Below, one piece after another: positions 34,715-46,529 of a DNA stretch of 64,000 nt (within the stretch, counting starts at the first letter, position 1; each line of letters opens with the position of its first letter). The DNA comes from Isoetes taiwanensis (taxonomy: Eukaryota > Streptophyta > Lycopodiopsida > Isoetales > Isoetaceae), in contig JAJEKV010000034.1 in assembly GCA_021234155.1 (NCBI GenBank), forward strand, positions 7,798,028 through 7,862,027. The letters are read 5' to 3'. The notes beneath the pieces were generated by a model, which ran no database searches, was not told where the DNA came from, and was given only the letters and a program-made list of their open reading frames with translations. The position numbers and the translations under genes were made by a program.

Positions 34715-35358
34715 CATGGAATAAAATAACGGCTAAGGTTAGCCAAATGGCTATTTTGTAGCAGTTTTGCCAAGAAAAACGGCTAAAGTAAATGGAAAAA
34801 ATGCACAAAAAAAAGAAAAATTTAGCCCAATTTTTTTGCCGCCCAAGTGAGTTTTTATTAAATAGCCAAACCTTTACCTCCAGACATTCATCAGGACATC
34901 GATTAGCTAAACCTAAGATAGAGTGGGCTTGGAAAAATGGATAGATTAGCCCGAAATTCAACACCAATATATGTACTAACTTTAAGAAATTTCAAATAGG
35001 GTATATATTTTTCTTTTTTTTCCCACTTTCTTTCTTGTTCCAAGTACAAAGTTGAAGCATTAGAGGAAAAAGAACAATGTAGTCCCTTTTTTTTAGGTTT
35101 TTGAACATGTTCATGTACGTTTGTGTCTTGATTTATATATTTACAATAAACTCAATGTCTTTTCCAAAATGCTTGATAGCGTGATGGCCAATATTTGCCT
35201 TCCCATTTTCTGAAAGTTTAGCCAAAAGCAAAAAATTGTGATGGAGAAAAACCATTTAGTTTAGCCAAGTGTTAAAAACTTTTAGCCCCAATTTGAAGGT
35301 AGTTTAGCTAAACCTATTCTGGCTACACTAAATTATAGGAGTAGTAATTTATTCCATG
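34715..35358. mobile_element. hAT-type MITE
   Basis: 644 bp with inverted ends CATGGAATAAA and TTTATTCCATG and a perfect 8-bp duplication GATGATAT (34707-34714 and 35359-35366). The subterminal block GCTAAGGTTAGCCAAATGGC matches the MITE at 3032. No transposase. Confidence 0.88.
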
Positions 35359-35399
35359 GATGATATGGCGATCAAGGGCTGCCCTCTGAAGAGGAAAGA

Positions 35400-36150
35400 C
35401 ACCTGTGTCCTGTAACAGAATTTGATACGAGACTGTGGATTTTGCTCCCAGTGTCCATAACAAGTATGCTTTTTGCACCTGCTCCAAGTTATTCTAGGTA
35501 GCAAGGGATACTATCGGAACCCTAGACTTCGACCCCACATAGAAGGACGGGCTCCACCAAGACTTTAAACAAGTGAGACTGATGGGCTTAATCTTATAGC
35601 TCCGCTTTGTGGCTATTATTTTGCGTTAGTGCCTTCCATCTTGTTGTCGCTCTTAACAGGGTGGAAGTGCCCCAATACATTGTAGAAGGAAACTCCATAC
35701 CCAAATACTTGTAAGTGGGTGTCACTTCCACATTTTGCTCTCCCCAACTGGTGGGGAGCCTTTGCTGGCGTGAGGATGATATGAGGACCACTTTAGTCTT
35801 CGTTAGGTTGACACCCATGTCAATGGCCTGGCAGAATGTGTCCATGGCATCGAGATGGCGTTGCATGCCCTTTAAAGTGTAAGCTAGGAGGTCCATATCA
35901 TCAGCATATATTAGCTATATGGTGATCTGGTGCAAAACTTGAGCTCCATTGCCCTTATTGTCAGCAAGCTAACTCTCCAACTGATCAATGTAGAGTTTAA
36001 ACAGTGTTGGAGATAGACGACATTCCTGGCAGACCTCGATACTGTTGTGGAATTGTTGGTCTGCCTATTGCAGGCTGGAATTGGCCTGAGCATGTCTCAT
36101 ATAGCCTGTACCTCGCATCCTGCAGATCCACAGGGACCGGAGCATAGAAG
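35400..36150 (-). pseudogene. LINE fragment, reverse transcriptase (LINE3)
   Basis: Minus-strand L1-like RT remains. 35594-35896 contains MDLLAYTLKGMQRHLDAMDTF just after an IYADD box in the adjoining frame, and CRLSPTLF lies upstream near 36020. At least one frameshift separates them. Neither element end was identified. Confidence 0.75.
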
Positions 36151-36475
36151 CTCATCTTGAAGCACAATTTCATTAAAATGAGAAACTTCGTGATTCCAAT
36201 TAGGGATGAAATTGTTTTTTAGTCCTTTGTATGACCAATTTTTGAGCAATTATGGCGCAATTAAGTGAAATAATGTATCTGAAGTGCAATTTCTTGGCGC
36301 CATTAAAAATATTGACAGTGCAGATAATGGAGCTAAAGAAACAAATAACAAAATTAGCAAAATTTGTATATTCATAGACAAGAGTTGCCACACCAAGTTA
36401 AGACTTGGAATAGAGAGTTTATAAACAAAAGTATTATTGTACAATTTATAATCCCATTTCATGAGAGAATTCAGT

Positions 36476-36769
36476 TTACTCAGTAGGATCAGGTCCCCAG
36501 CGCCATTGCCATGGCTGGATGTCCCTGCCATAGGATCTTCTTGAAAATGTCTCAAACCCTGTGGCAGTGAACTCGGAATCATTGAGAATGTCCAGATTGA
36601 ACTCAGTATTCTTGATCACATCATAATTAACATCAGGAACATCTTCAGGTATCTGGTGACTTGATTGGTCTACACCTTCTTTAACAGCAACTCCGTGTTT
36701 CTTGAACATAGGGACTGCATCGATGATAGGGTTCAGGAGGCAGTCAAGCCTGCCAAGAATGTCCTGCAC
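36476..36769 (-). pseudogene. Unrecognised coding-like segment
   Basis: 97 codons ending PWQWRWGPDPTE before the stop. Composition is protein-like (acidic middle, aromatic end), but I recognise no family. It lies in line with the minus-strand segments at 37377, 38908, 39264 and 39851, which may be exons or decayed parts of one gene or of an integrated element. Confidence 0.35.
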
Positions 36770-37376
36770 GCACTGTCACTTAGCCGGGTCACTTTCGAAC
36801 ACAATGCAAAATCTCTTATGGATCAATGCAGCCCGACCAAACAAACCACATGAGAAGTAATAAAGCACTCCTGTTCCTGGCTATACCAGCTTCTGCACGG
36901 AATAAGAACATCTGGCAGGCTCCAACTGGTTTCTCATGATTATGTCCCCTGACAAGCCTTGCCAGCTATATCTGAATCTGATGTTGAATAGTTTCTCAGC
37001 CATGGTCTCACTCTCCCCGTCTGCCTCTTCTTCATTACGTGTTGGAACTGGTCACGGTTCTTGAGGATGACTGGCAAATGAGAATCTGAGGTCGATATCA
37101 TCGACAGGAGCACTGGCAGTGGGCTGAATTTTTGTGACCTATACAAGTGCATGTGGCTCCTGAATCTCTACGGCAGACGGATTCTTGTATTCATCCTCAT
37201 ATATGCCAATATAAACTCTGGACCTAGAGCCCAGGTTATCCAACACAGAAGATAGAAAGAAATTATGCTATAGCCCTGCAATGCACACTATCCAGAAAGA
37301 TTCAGCTGTGGCGTTCTTTACAGCTGCATTAAAAAAATCAGATAGTGTGGTTTAGTTCCACATTGGACTTATGCCT

Positions 37377-37781
37377 CTAGTGTCCAAAACAATCAAGGAT
37401 ACAGGAGTGCACACAATTTGCCCTTCTGCTATCTGTCATTTCAACTTTGCAACGGAAGTCTTCAGTATCCTCTCTCTGCAAGACCGCATTACGTATCAAC
37501 CTCGCCAAGGCAGGCAGTACGTTATTGTAAATTCCTTCCTTGGTCACTCCTTCTATGGCATTGTCAAAGCTCGGCACAGCAGTCCTGAAATCTGTGAAGG
37601 ATGTATACTTCTTCAGGAAATTATCCTTCAAATATTCCCAAATCTCCTTCTTCATGAACGCTATAGTTCGTAGTGTCTTTGTCGTTGTCTTGAAGAAGTT
37701 CTCACCTGTATAATCACTTGTGACCTTCACATAGGTCTTCTCATCTAGCACTTCCCTGGAATAGAACCCGACAGTCTTCAT
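37377..37781 (-). pseudogene. Unrecognised coding-like segment
   Basis: 134 codons, mostly helical in appearance (KTLRTIAFMKKEIWEYLKDN), with no recognised domain. Stops appear on both sides in frame. Part of the minus-strand series between 36476 and 40153. Confidence 0.35.
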
Positions 37782-37907
37782 AGTTGAGACCCCTCATGCA
37801 CCTCAGATAGGTTTGATTGAAGTAGTCACTATCTTTTGCCCAGGTGCAGGTTTCCAAAGGGAGAGGAATAACTGAAAAATATCTTCAAGCATGAAGACCC
37901 ACTGGTT

Positions 37908-38730
37908 CAGGGTAGCCCTTAAGCTCGAAATATCGCCAAAAGGCTATTTTTTTGGACATTTGCATTTTTTTTCACTATTGTTGAGTAGGATCAATTAGGA
38001 GTGGTGCCAATAAAATATCGCCACCTTGTCTACGAAATTTTCTCCCTCCACTCATAAATTAGCCTATATCACTAAATGATAGATTCTTGGATTCGCCCCC
38101 ATGTGAATTTTATTCTTGGTAATTATTCTAAAATCGCCCCTTAACCCCCTAAAATCATGTAAAATTAATACGAATTCTATTCTTGGTGAGCTTTTTAGAA
38201 TTGTCGTTTACCTCCAAGAAAAAAAAAGGAAAGGGAAAAAACCATGCATGTTATATGGATTTCATGATCCGGTTCCAACATCCAGGTATGCAATCCTGGA
38301 GTATTTTTGCTTTTGGTCTGTTGTTTATCCAATCTTAAAAAGATGACTGGAATCAAATCGATTTGTGCTTGCCCACTATAATATGCAATCATGCCTCGGC
38401 TAAGTTTATGTACTTGTTGTTGTTTAGCCCTTAGTGTGGAGCTATTGAGATTTACAATCATATGCCAATGTCTGGTAACATGTATATTCATTATGTGAGC
38501 ATTACGCTTACAACTGTATATGGACATAACAAATATATATTGTAGACACAAATTTTACTTGAGAAAAAAGTATATATTCCATCGCTTGATGGATGAAAGA
38601 TTCGCCAAGGTTGCTACAACTCAAATTGAAGCCCGAAACAAAATCGCCAACATAACTAATCGAAAAAAGCTAAGATTCGCCCCACATTCTAAATTACACC
38701 TATAAAAAATTGGGCTTAAGGGCTACCCTG
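37908..38730. mobile_element. hAT-type MITE
   Basis: 823 bp with inverted ends CAGGGTAGCCCTTAAGC and its complement, flanked by a perfect 8-bp duplication CACTGGTT (37900-37907 and 38731-38738). It interrupts the minus-strand coding-like series. Internal text (ATCGCCAAAAGGCTATTTTT) relates it to the MITEs at 3032 and 34715. Confidence 0.92.
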
Positions 38731-38907
38731 CACTGGTTAAAATCTTTCGGTTGCTTACCACGCATGGTAACTTTAGCCAAAGCCAGATAATGCTGAAAAC
38801 AAGAAGACTTTAGTTTTTCAGATCCAAATAACATTTGAATGGCGCCATTTCAAATAAATATCAAAAAGCTGTACGAAGCAAACTGTAAGTACCTTATAGG
38901 GACCTGA

Positions 38908-39617
38908 TCATGATTGACCACGACCCGATGGATCAAGATTCCCATAGAGAGCATATTGATGTTGCAGGTGTGTTATTTTATGAATGTAAGGCTCCTTGAA
39001 GATAGTCTTGGTAGCAATATCATTGACTTCACAACTAAGCCGCAGACATTCTTGCTCGTTGACTACATTGGATAAAACCCGATAATTTTGAAACTCATAG
39101 ATCTTTGACATCTGTTCCTGGGACTTTGGAGTACCGAGTCTTGTACATACAAGCTGAATAGCCAGCACTGAGTGATTATCATTCACTATATAATAGTACA
39201 TCCCCATGAGATCATCCTCGGATTTCCAAGGGACCAGTTTCTTTGTGAAGGGATTAAATGGAATCACGTCGACAGGAGTAAACACAGGATATGGGTCTCT
39301 CTGAGCTCCATATTCCTTAGCCTAGATGTTAGGTTTGGAGGCCCTTGGTATAGGTTGTGTATCCGTTTGATGAATGTGATGTCCAGAGGAAAAAGATGGC
39401 GGTGGTCAAAGATCTTCTGTAATGTTGTTTCTGTCGTCTTTTCCTCCTCTGACCTTTCCACCTTAAGATTTTGAGGCACTTCAAGCAAGTGCTGGGCTAT
39501 TCTCAATGTTAGCCTGCGCTCTTGAGGCTGCTCGGAGGTGGCTCTTCTGGCCGGTGTGCCTGTAGCATCGCTGATCTTCTGGTGCTTCATTACGTGCTTC
39601 TGCACTTCTGCATGCAA
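38908..39617 (-). pseudogene. Unrecognised coding-like segments, possibly two joined exons
   Basis: Two minus-strand frames, 39264-39617 and 38908-39285. A CATCTAG acceptor-like site near 39320 would let the second continue as a longer exon (DPYPVFTPVDVIPFNPF, then KKLVPWKSEDDLMG). The protein has even hydrophobic spacing and ends near GNLDPSGRGQS. I recognise no family. A host gene and an old integrated element are both possible. Confidence 0.4.
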
Positions 39618-39850
39618 TGGTGTATCTTCTCATGGGGCCCTGCATGTAGCCTCTTGCCTTGCAAGGTGATTGTCTTCTTCAATTTCCCAGTATCATGGCT
39701 TGCGATGGGAGTAGTTCTCTTCCAATCTCTGAAGCCTGGAGGCTATGTCAGTCTCTCGTGCAGAGTTTGCCTTGTCTGGGATATGAATTCTATCTTCAAG
39801 AGGCTGCATGGTACTGGTTACCATGTTTGTAACGTTTGTAAGGAGTCGTA

Positions 39851-40153
39851 CTATGTGTTCCCTAATTTCCTGCTCAAGGTTTTCCGGTTTTGGGCCATGG
39901 CGTCCAGCTGTTGGGATGTCATGGCTAGGTCTGTTTGAAGTCTAATAATCTCAGATGTGGCATGACCGCAGTCTAAATGTGTGAGCTGTGCAGTCTGCAA
40001 ATGATCACTTAGCTGTTGCATGCATATCTCAATGCTAGAAAGACGTTGTCTCTCCTCATCTATCTGCTCGGCCAACAGTGCAGGCACTGCTGACTCTCTT
40101 CGCACTGTAAGGTGTGTAAACCTAGCTGTGATATCATCTTTGCTTACTTGCAT
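39851..40153 (-). pseudogene. Unrecognised coiled-coil-like segment
   Basis: 100 codons rich in Gln, Leu, Glu and Arg with heptad-like spacing (EERQRLSSIEICMQQLSDHL). It is at the upstream end of the minus-strand series and may be its N-terminal part. No family recognised. Confidence 0.35.
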
Positions 40154-40159
40154 GAGCTT

Positions 40160-43040
40160 CCAAGGGTCTAGATATGGGGCATTTTCACTTCTTTACGAGC
40201 GACTTGCTGCCATGCTAATTTGGCGGCCATGATCTTGTCTTGCCATGCATGGTATCTGCCTTAGCCTATGCTGCCTTTCTCGGTGAAGGTTTGCAGATTT
40301 GCATGTGCCGTCTGTTATGCATATTGGAATTGTGTCTGTACGGCTTCTTTAGCATAAGCTTGGTTGCCATATTAGTTGCTGCATTTTTTGAGCTTTTTAT
40401 TATTGCATTATATGGCATGTAAACGTTAATATTATGCAATTTTGGTCACTTCATATATCTCTTGCTACAGATGCTTAATGTTGGTGCTAGTGTCGATGCA
40501 TATAGTTTTGTATGACACGTTGACCCTAAATACCATCTCAACTTCAAGAAGATTTATATACATCATTTGACAACAAAAAGTATCATATTCAAGAAGTCCT
40601 TAGAACAAATTGTTGTTGGATTCATTTGGTGTCTATAATGTCATAATTTGTTTTCCATTTGCCTTCTTGGAAAACAGATTTTATGGCGTTGATCATGTTG
40701 GACATCCATTTTGTACTATAGCTCTCATACGTACTCTCTATGTTCATTCAAGCTTTTACATATCATGGTAAACAACTCTACTAAGTAAGGTGGCCATGTC
40801 CATTTCAACATGTGAAACCTCTAGCTACACATTAAAGATTGTGAGAGTGATTACATCTCAAACTTGCACTATGATACATTTCGGCACTAAGTTATGACTC
40901 AAGCACTCTTACATCATATATTGATACCATTCTTACACTGTGGTAATTCAACTCTCGATTGGCACTCTTGGTCTTGACCATGCATTGTCCCAAACTTGAA
41001 ACATAGAAACTAGACTGCACCTCTTGCACCAAACTTCATATTTGGCTATGATTCCTAAAGGTGTCATTTCTAGGTCTTGGAAATGTTGTTGATGCTTGAG
41101 AAGATAATAAAAAACAAACAAATACAACACAATAGAAAACAAGCAATCATACCCTGGACCACTAGATGCAACCCTCCATACTCATCACCTTGTTTCTTCT
41201 AGATCAGCATCTTGTTTCTTCTAGATCATGCTGCGTATGACAAGATGTGGCTTGATGTTTTTTCGGTTTTCCTTTATTCTATGCAATTTTCTTGGTTGTC
41301 CAAATAGTTTGAATTCACTTTTAACTTTTTACACCCTAAAAGCGCATGTTCACTTCGTAAACATATCCATTCAAGTTTTCATACCGCCACTTAAAATTAA
41401 AATGGAGGACTTTCTTCCTTTCTTTTCCACAACATAGCAAAACTTTAAGGAATCTTTTGAAAGATTTTTTTTATTGGTTGTCATTATTGATGCAATTGAT
41501 GTATCTCTTCCGCATAGATATAGCAACAATACCACCACAAAACATGGCGGCAATTATGTAAACAAGAAAAATAATAAGGAAAAATGTGGGCATAAGAAAA
41601 TACATATCTGCCTTGGTTGCCGCTGTTTATGATTATTGCCATAGTTGGTGCTGTGGTTTGCTTCAGTTTCAGTTACAACACTAGGCAATATCCTTGTTAT
41701 GTCGTTCATGATTGATCCGCTTGGCCTTGCAAATGGATTGGCCGACCAAAAAAAGAAAAAAAAAAAAAAAATCACCATAGCTAGCCCTAAAACTCTCGCA
41801 GCTAAGTAAACCTGCACCCAGTGATTATCTGCACGTACTTTAAGTGTAAACTACGCCTAGTCTCTATTAGTTACTGGAAATCTCCAATAATCGCCAACAG
41901 GCCTCCAAAATTCGTAGAGCACCAAGCAGTTTGCGGCCTCAAGATACAACAAAAAACCTCCACAAAACAGAATAGTCATTTTAGCATGCAAGTCATACAC
42001 AGACTGAAAAGCTAGCATTGGAATGGGCTTATTTGGTGGGCAGAAGGAAGCCCGGACAAAAAAAAATCAGGAAGTCAGGATGAAGAGTCAATCGTCATCG
42101 GAAATCATCTATTTGAATAAAGATCCAACTAGAGGAGAAGAGAAATACCTGTCTTTTGTCTTCTGCAGACGCTCAATAAAAAACGGAACACAACAATCTC
42201 CAGTATAGAGCTCAATCTAAACGAAACTTAAATTTAAATGAGGGAGGTATTTGCCCTAATTCCTTATGATACTTGCCTTCAAAGGCAAGCAAAGAACAAA
42301 AAGCGCATATGAATTTGGTTGCATAAGTCAATTCGTGTCCTTGCCTTAGAAGGAAAGCTTCCAATCTCTTATCCCGAGAATTTTACTGCATGAAGACACC
42401 TCAATGTTAGAAACGGAATCAGAATCACCAAAATGTGCCAAGTGTCACTCATATAGCTAAAGAATAAAAGAATCGAATCTTCCTTAGAATAGATGGCTAC
42501 AAGATGAAAAAAATTTATCACAATCATAATATAATGGCAATTCTATAGCAACACAAGCAAAACAAAAGAATATTAAAACTTTCACTCTCTCTTCTCTCTG
42601 TGTCATCTACCCTTAGCCCCAATAATATAAAATGAAACATACAATTGTCGGCATAGCACATTACCATAATTGTTTGAACATAATTGTCTACGTGGGAAAA
42701 GAATATATTTGTGATGACTTCCATGACATGTGATGGCATGTTATGTATGGTATAGATAATGTGCCAGGGCAGGCAATTTCGCCTTGGCAGGACCTGGCAT
42801 GGCACATTCTCTAACGTAGTGCTTCGGGGCAAAGACTTATCTTTGTGGAGCAGAAGCAAGCAACAATTTCAAGAAAATTATTGCATTTTTGTAGAGGCCA
42901 AGAGAGGAGGATATTATCAGATATAATATGGGTTTGTAATTAGGCGAAATAGCCTCTGCCAGAACATTATGAAAACAAGAAGTCAAAGAACAAATAATAT
43001 CAAGCTAACTCATGGTGCTCTAATGCATTTTTTTTATTAG
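40160..43040. other. Gene-poor AT-rich stretch
   Basis: No convincing gene on either strand over about 2.9 kb. There is a short A-rich run at 41750-41771. All frames are short and unsupported. Confidence 0.6.
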
Positions 43041-43048
43041 TGCCCGCT

Positions 43049-43345
43049 GAGCACTTTTTAGTGGGCAAATCTACAAACAAGTGGTTAACCAGATCCTTGA
43101 TCCTTGTTGATAACTTAAACCAACATCTGGTCAAAGCTCTTGCCTTTGACAAAATTGGAACAATTCATAGAACAGAAGAGCTGAGCATTTTTTACTGGGC
43201 AAATCTACAAACAAGCAGTTGACCAGATCCTTGTTGATAACTTAAACCAAGATCTGGTCAAAGCACTTGCCTTTGACAAAATCGGAACACTATATAGAAT
43301 AGACCAGGACCTGTCAAAGCTCTTGCCTTTAGACATTAATTGGAG
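43049..43345. repeat. Short tandem repeat, about 125-130 bp unit, 2.5 copies
   Basis: 43049-43178 and 43181-43303 are near copies (GTGGGCAAATCTACAAACAA, then CTCTTGCCTTTGACAAAAT), followed by a third partial copy to about 43345. It sits roughly 0.3 kb upstream of the lectin kinase start. No coding content. Confidence 0.85.
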
Positions 43346-43556
43346 CAATATATAAAATAGAAGATCAGCATGGTTGGGCCACGACCTGCACAAGGATGAC
43401 AGGATGAGCCCACGTTATGTGCCTTCACATGACTGAGTTTGCAACTTCTTGGAAAATCATTATGCTTAAAACACCATGATACCTAGGACCATTTCAAAGT
43501 TTAAGAGATAGATAGTATTTTTACGTCATGCCACATGCCACATTCGCAGCGTCCAC

Positions 43557-43571
43557 GAGGATATATATATG
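43557..43571 (+). promoter_or_regulatory. Possible TATA box of the lectin receptor kinase
   Basis: GATATATATATGAC lies about 60-75 bp before the start codon at 43632, a plausible core promoter position. Simple AT repeats also occur by chance. Confidence 0.3.
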
Positions 43572-43631
43572 ACGGACAATGAATAGAATAGGACACTTTT
43601 GCATCCAGCTTCTCCAAGCTCTTGCATTCCT

Positions 43632-45473
43632 ATGGCTTGGATACAATGCTTGGCCGCCCTCTTCTTTCTTTCTGGAGTTTCTACAATTTCCAACTTCAGT
43701 TTCTCTCCCTTGGGTTATAATGCTGTTGGGCTCAAAACGATTTCGAATGTAACCTTTTTTAACTCCTCCGTTCATCTTACAAGTGATAATGGAGGAAGAG
43801 GCAAAATTTATTATAAGGATCCCATACTGTTTAAAAATTCCACCAACGTAGCATCGTTCAACACATCCTTCACATTCCTAATCAATTATACGAGCGACTA
43901 TCATGGCGATGGCATGACCTTCTTCATACAAGCAGATCCTACGCCAATACAAGCAAATGTAGAAGACTGGATTGGAGGAAGTCCGGCCTTAAATGGAACT
44001 GAAGATAACCCATTTCTTGCCGTGGAATTTGATACGCATCAAAACAGCCCAGCAGACATTGGGCAGCCTTACTGGTACGATCCTCCTGGAGATCATGTGG
44101 GCATAGATCTGAATAATATGAGTTCTGTTACCAATCACAGTGCCAGTATTGCAAATAAGCAGCAGAAAGCATGCATCGATTATGACTCTCAGACCCAGCT
44201 GCTTGTCTTAAGATTAGCCAATGATAGTATTCAATGCCCCTCCGAACCGCTCATCTCTACCAAGGTAGACCTGCGCAGCTTTTTCAAGAACAATGATTCT
44301 TTGTATGTTGGCTTATCTGCTTCAACAGGCAAAACTAGAAGGGAAGCGCACATAGTTTATTCTTGGACTTTTTATATTACTGAAATTACTTCTCAAGATC
44401 TTTCTGTTCCATCAAATAAACAGCTTGTTGAAATTCTAGCAATAGTAATTCCAGGGGTAATATTACTATAAAAGGACAAGGGAAAACACAAGTCGGCCAC
44501 AAATCTCAGAGTCTCAATTGTTGAAGATGCCCCTATCCAGATTCAACTATGCTGATATGAGCACTGCCACTAAAGGCTTTAGTGAGAAGGCACTTCTGGG
44601 AAGGGGCGGGTTCGGAAGTGTCTACAAGGGAATATTGCCAGGAAGTGGAACCATGGTAGCAGTAAAAGTGATGTCTGCAACAGGCTACCACCAATTTGTG
44701 GCAGAGCTATCAGTTATAGGTCATTTGAAGCACAAAAATCTAGTTGGTTTAAAGGGCTGGTGTTATCACGACGACAAACTCATTCTGGTATATGATTATA
44801 TGCCAAATGGGAGCCTAGATCAGCATTTATTTTCTCAAGACAAACTATTATCATGGAGCCAAAGGTACGAGATAATCAAAGGAGCTGCAGAGGGATTGGC
44901 ATTCTTGCATGGAGGATGGGAACAAAGAGTAGTGCACAGAGACATCAAAGCTGCAAATGTGCTCTTGGATTCCAACTACGTGGCCAAGTTGGGAGATTTT
45001 GGTCTCTCAAAACTTATGGAAAATAATGAAACACAGCAGACGATGTCTCAGGTAGGTACAAGAGGTTACATTGCGCCAGAACTGGCTTACATAGGCAGAT
45101 CCAGCGAGAAATCTGACACCTACAGCTTCGGCAAGTGGCATGTGGAAGATCTGTTCTAGTGATACAACCAGAGACCCACGAATACCATTTTCTGTTAGAA
45201 TGGGTTTGGAAAGCTCATTTCCTAGATGCCTTATTAACAGTTGTTGACCCAAGGCTTGGCCTGGAATATGATGAGGAGCAGATGAAAGTGGTATTGTGTT
45301 TGGGGCTGCTGTGTAGTCACCCTGATGCAGATCAAAGACCTAGCATGAGACGATGTTGCCAAATTCTGAATGCTGAAGCTAGTCTTCCAAGTTTACCCAA
45401 TACTAAGCCAACCCTGTTCTCTGGTTTTTCCCAACAGAGTTCTTCCACAAATTCCCTCTCAGCCTTGCATTAG
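43632..45473 (+). pseudogene. L-type lectin receptor-like kinase, damaged in two places
   Basis: Plasma-membrane receptor family with an extracellular legume-lectin domain and a cytoplasmic Ser/Thr kinase. From ATG 43632: signal peptide (MAWIQCLAALFFL), then the lectin domain with DYHGDGMTFFIQ, FLAVEFDTHQN and the metal-site-like DHVGIDLNN. The frame ends at TAA 44469-44471 inside the transmembrane segment (IPGVILL). The sequence resumes in another frame with YYKRTREN and a kinase: GRGGFGSVYKG, AVKV, VHRDIKAANVLLD, DFGLSK, GTRGYIAPE. A second small deletion after SDTYSFG near 45134 shifts frame again before the C-lobe (DQRPSMRR), which ends at 45473. As written it could make only a secreted lectin; a sequencing error at either break is possible. 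Confidence 0.85.
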
Positions 45474-45479
45474 CAGTGT

Positions 45480-46330
45480 TACGTATGGTGCTTTTTTTCA
45501 AATGAAAAGTTCTTTCCTGAAAATTGTTCCTTTTTTATGTCGATTCCTGAGGCCTTTGCACCTATTGCTTACATGGAAATGGCTTGTTAGTTTTATGCTC
45601 CAAAGAAAAAGAAATAGTTACAGGGAAAAAACACAAGACACAAAGGATTTGTTTTTCAAAAACAAGAGTAATGTGATAATAACACAAAAGATTCATCAAA
45701 TTACCGTTACGTAATGTTCCATCCGAAAGCCGCAGTTTCGGTGCCGAGGTGAACATCGACAGCCAGCATCATCTGTATCTCGGCTCCTCATAACCACCGA
45801 CATCAGAAGAAGCTCAGTACACTGCCGCGATCCGCTCTAACCTTACCTCTGAGAGAAAGTATGCGGATAAACCCTAATGGTTTTAGGGCTTTGTTCTGTC
45901 TCGAGCATCTCCAATCCCATTGCAAACCCAACAAATACGTCGTTCACATGAAACTTTTTTTAGCCAGGGATCATCCTTAACCCGCTGATTATTTTTGGGT
46001 TTAAGGGGGCAAACCCTGGCTTTTGTGGGTTTCTGGCATATCCTAGGTATATTCTAGCATATACTTAGGATATGCTGGTAACTGCTCCAAACCTCTTGTG
46101 ACATGTAAACTGGCGGTCACCTGTGTTCTGGATGGCTGATGGTTCAACCGGGTAACTGGCAAGGCAGACGGAAGCTCCAATCTGATGCAACTGCAGGCAA
46201 ACAATATGCTGGGCCCTGTGCTTGACTTCGAGATAATAATTTGTCAGGTCCTCCACCAATTTTTCTTCCTAAGGTCCGAGTTCGTCTGGTACGTCACCGT
46301 CTTTCTTAATGGGAATCATTACTGTTTGGT
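45480..46330. other. Spacer, nothing recognised
   Basis: No gene or repeat family identified between the lectin kinase and the ClpX fragment. Confidence 0.5.
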
Positions 46331-46399
46331 GTGACGATTCACAATTGTTTAGACAAAAAAGGCGTTTACAGATTCAATGGTTTGGCTGGGGCCTTCTCT

Positions 46400-46490
46400 C
46401 ATGATGAGAATGAGGATGGTGATGGTGTAGAGCTAGAGAAAAGCAATATGCTCTTGATGGGGCCAACTGGATCTGGTAAATTTTGGTCAA
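46400..46490 (+). pseudogene. ClpX ATPase fragment (Walker A region)
   Basis: The frame 46331-46525 contains VELEKSNMLLMGPTGSGK, the diagnostic ClpX segment with its Walker A motif, preceded by an acidic DENEDGDG linker as in organellar ClpX. It loses similarity right after the lysine. About 30 codons, with no other ClpX domains nearby, so it is a captured or decayed exon. Confidence 0.7.
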
Positions 46491-46529
46491 TGGTTGAAGT
46501 ACTATTTGTTGAAGCTCTTCAGTGATGCT

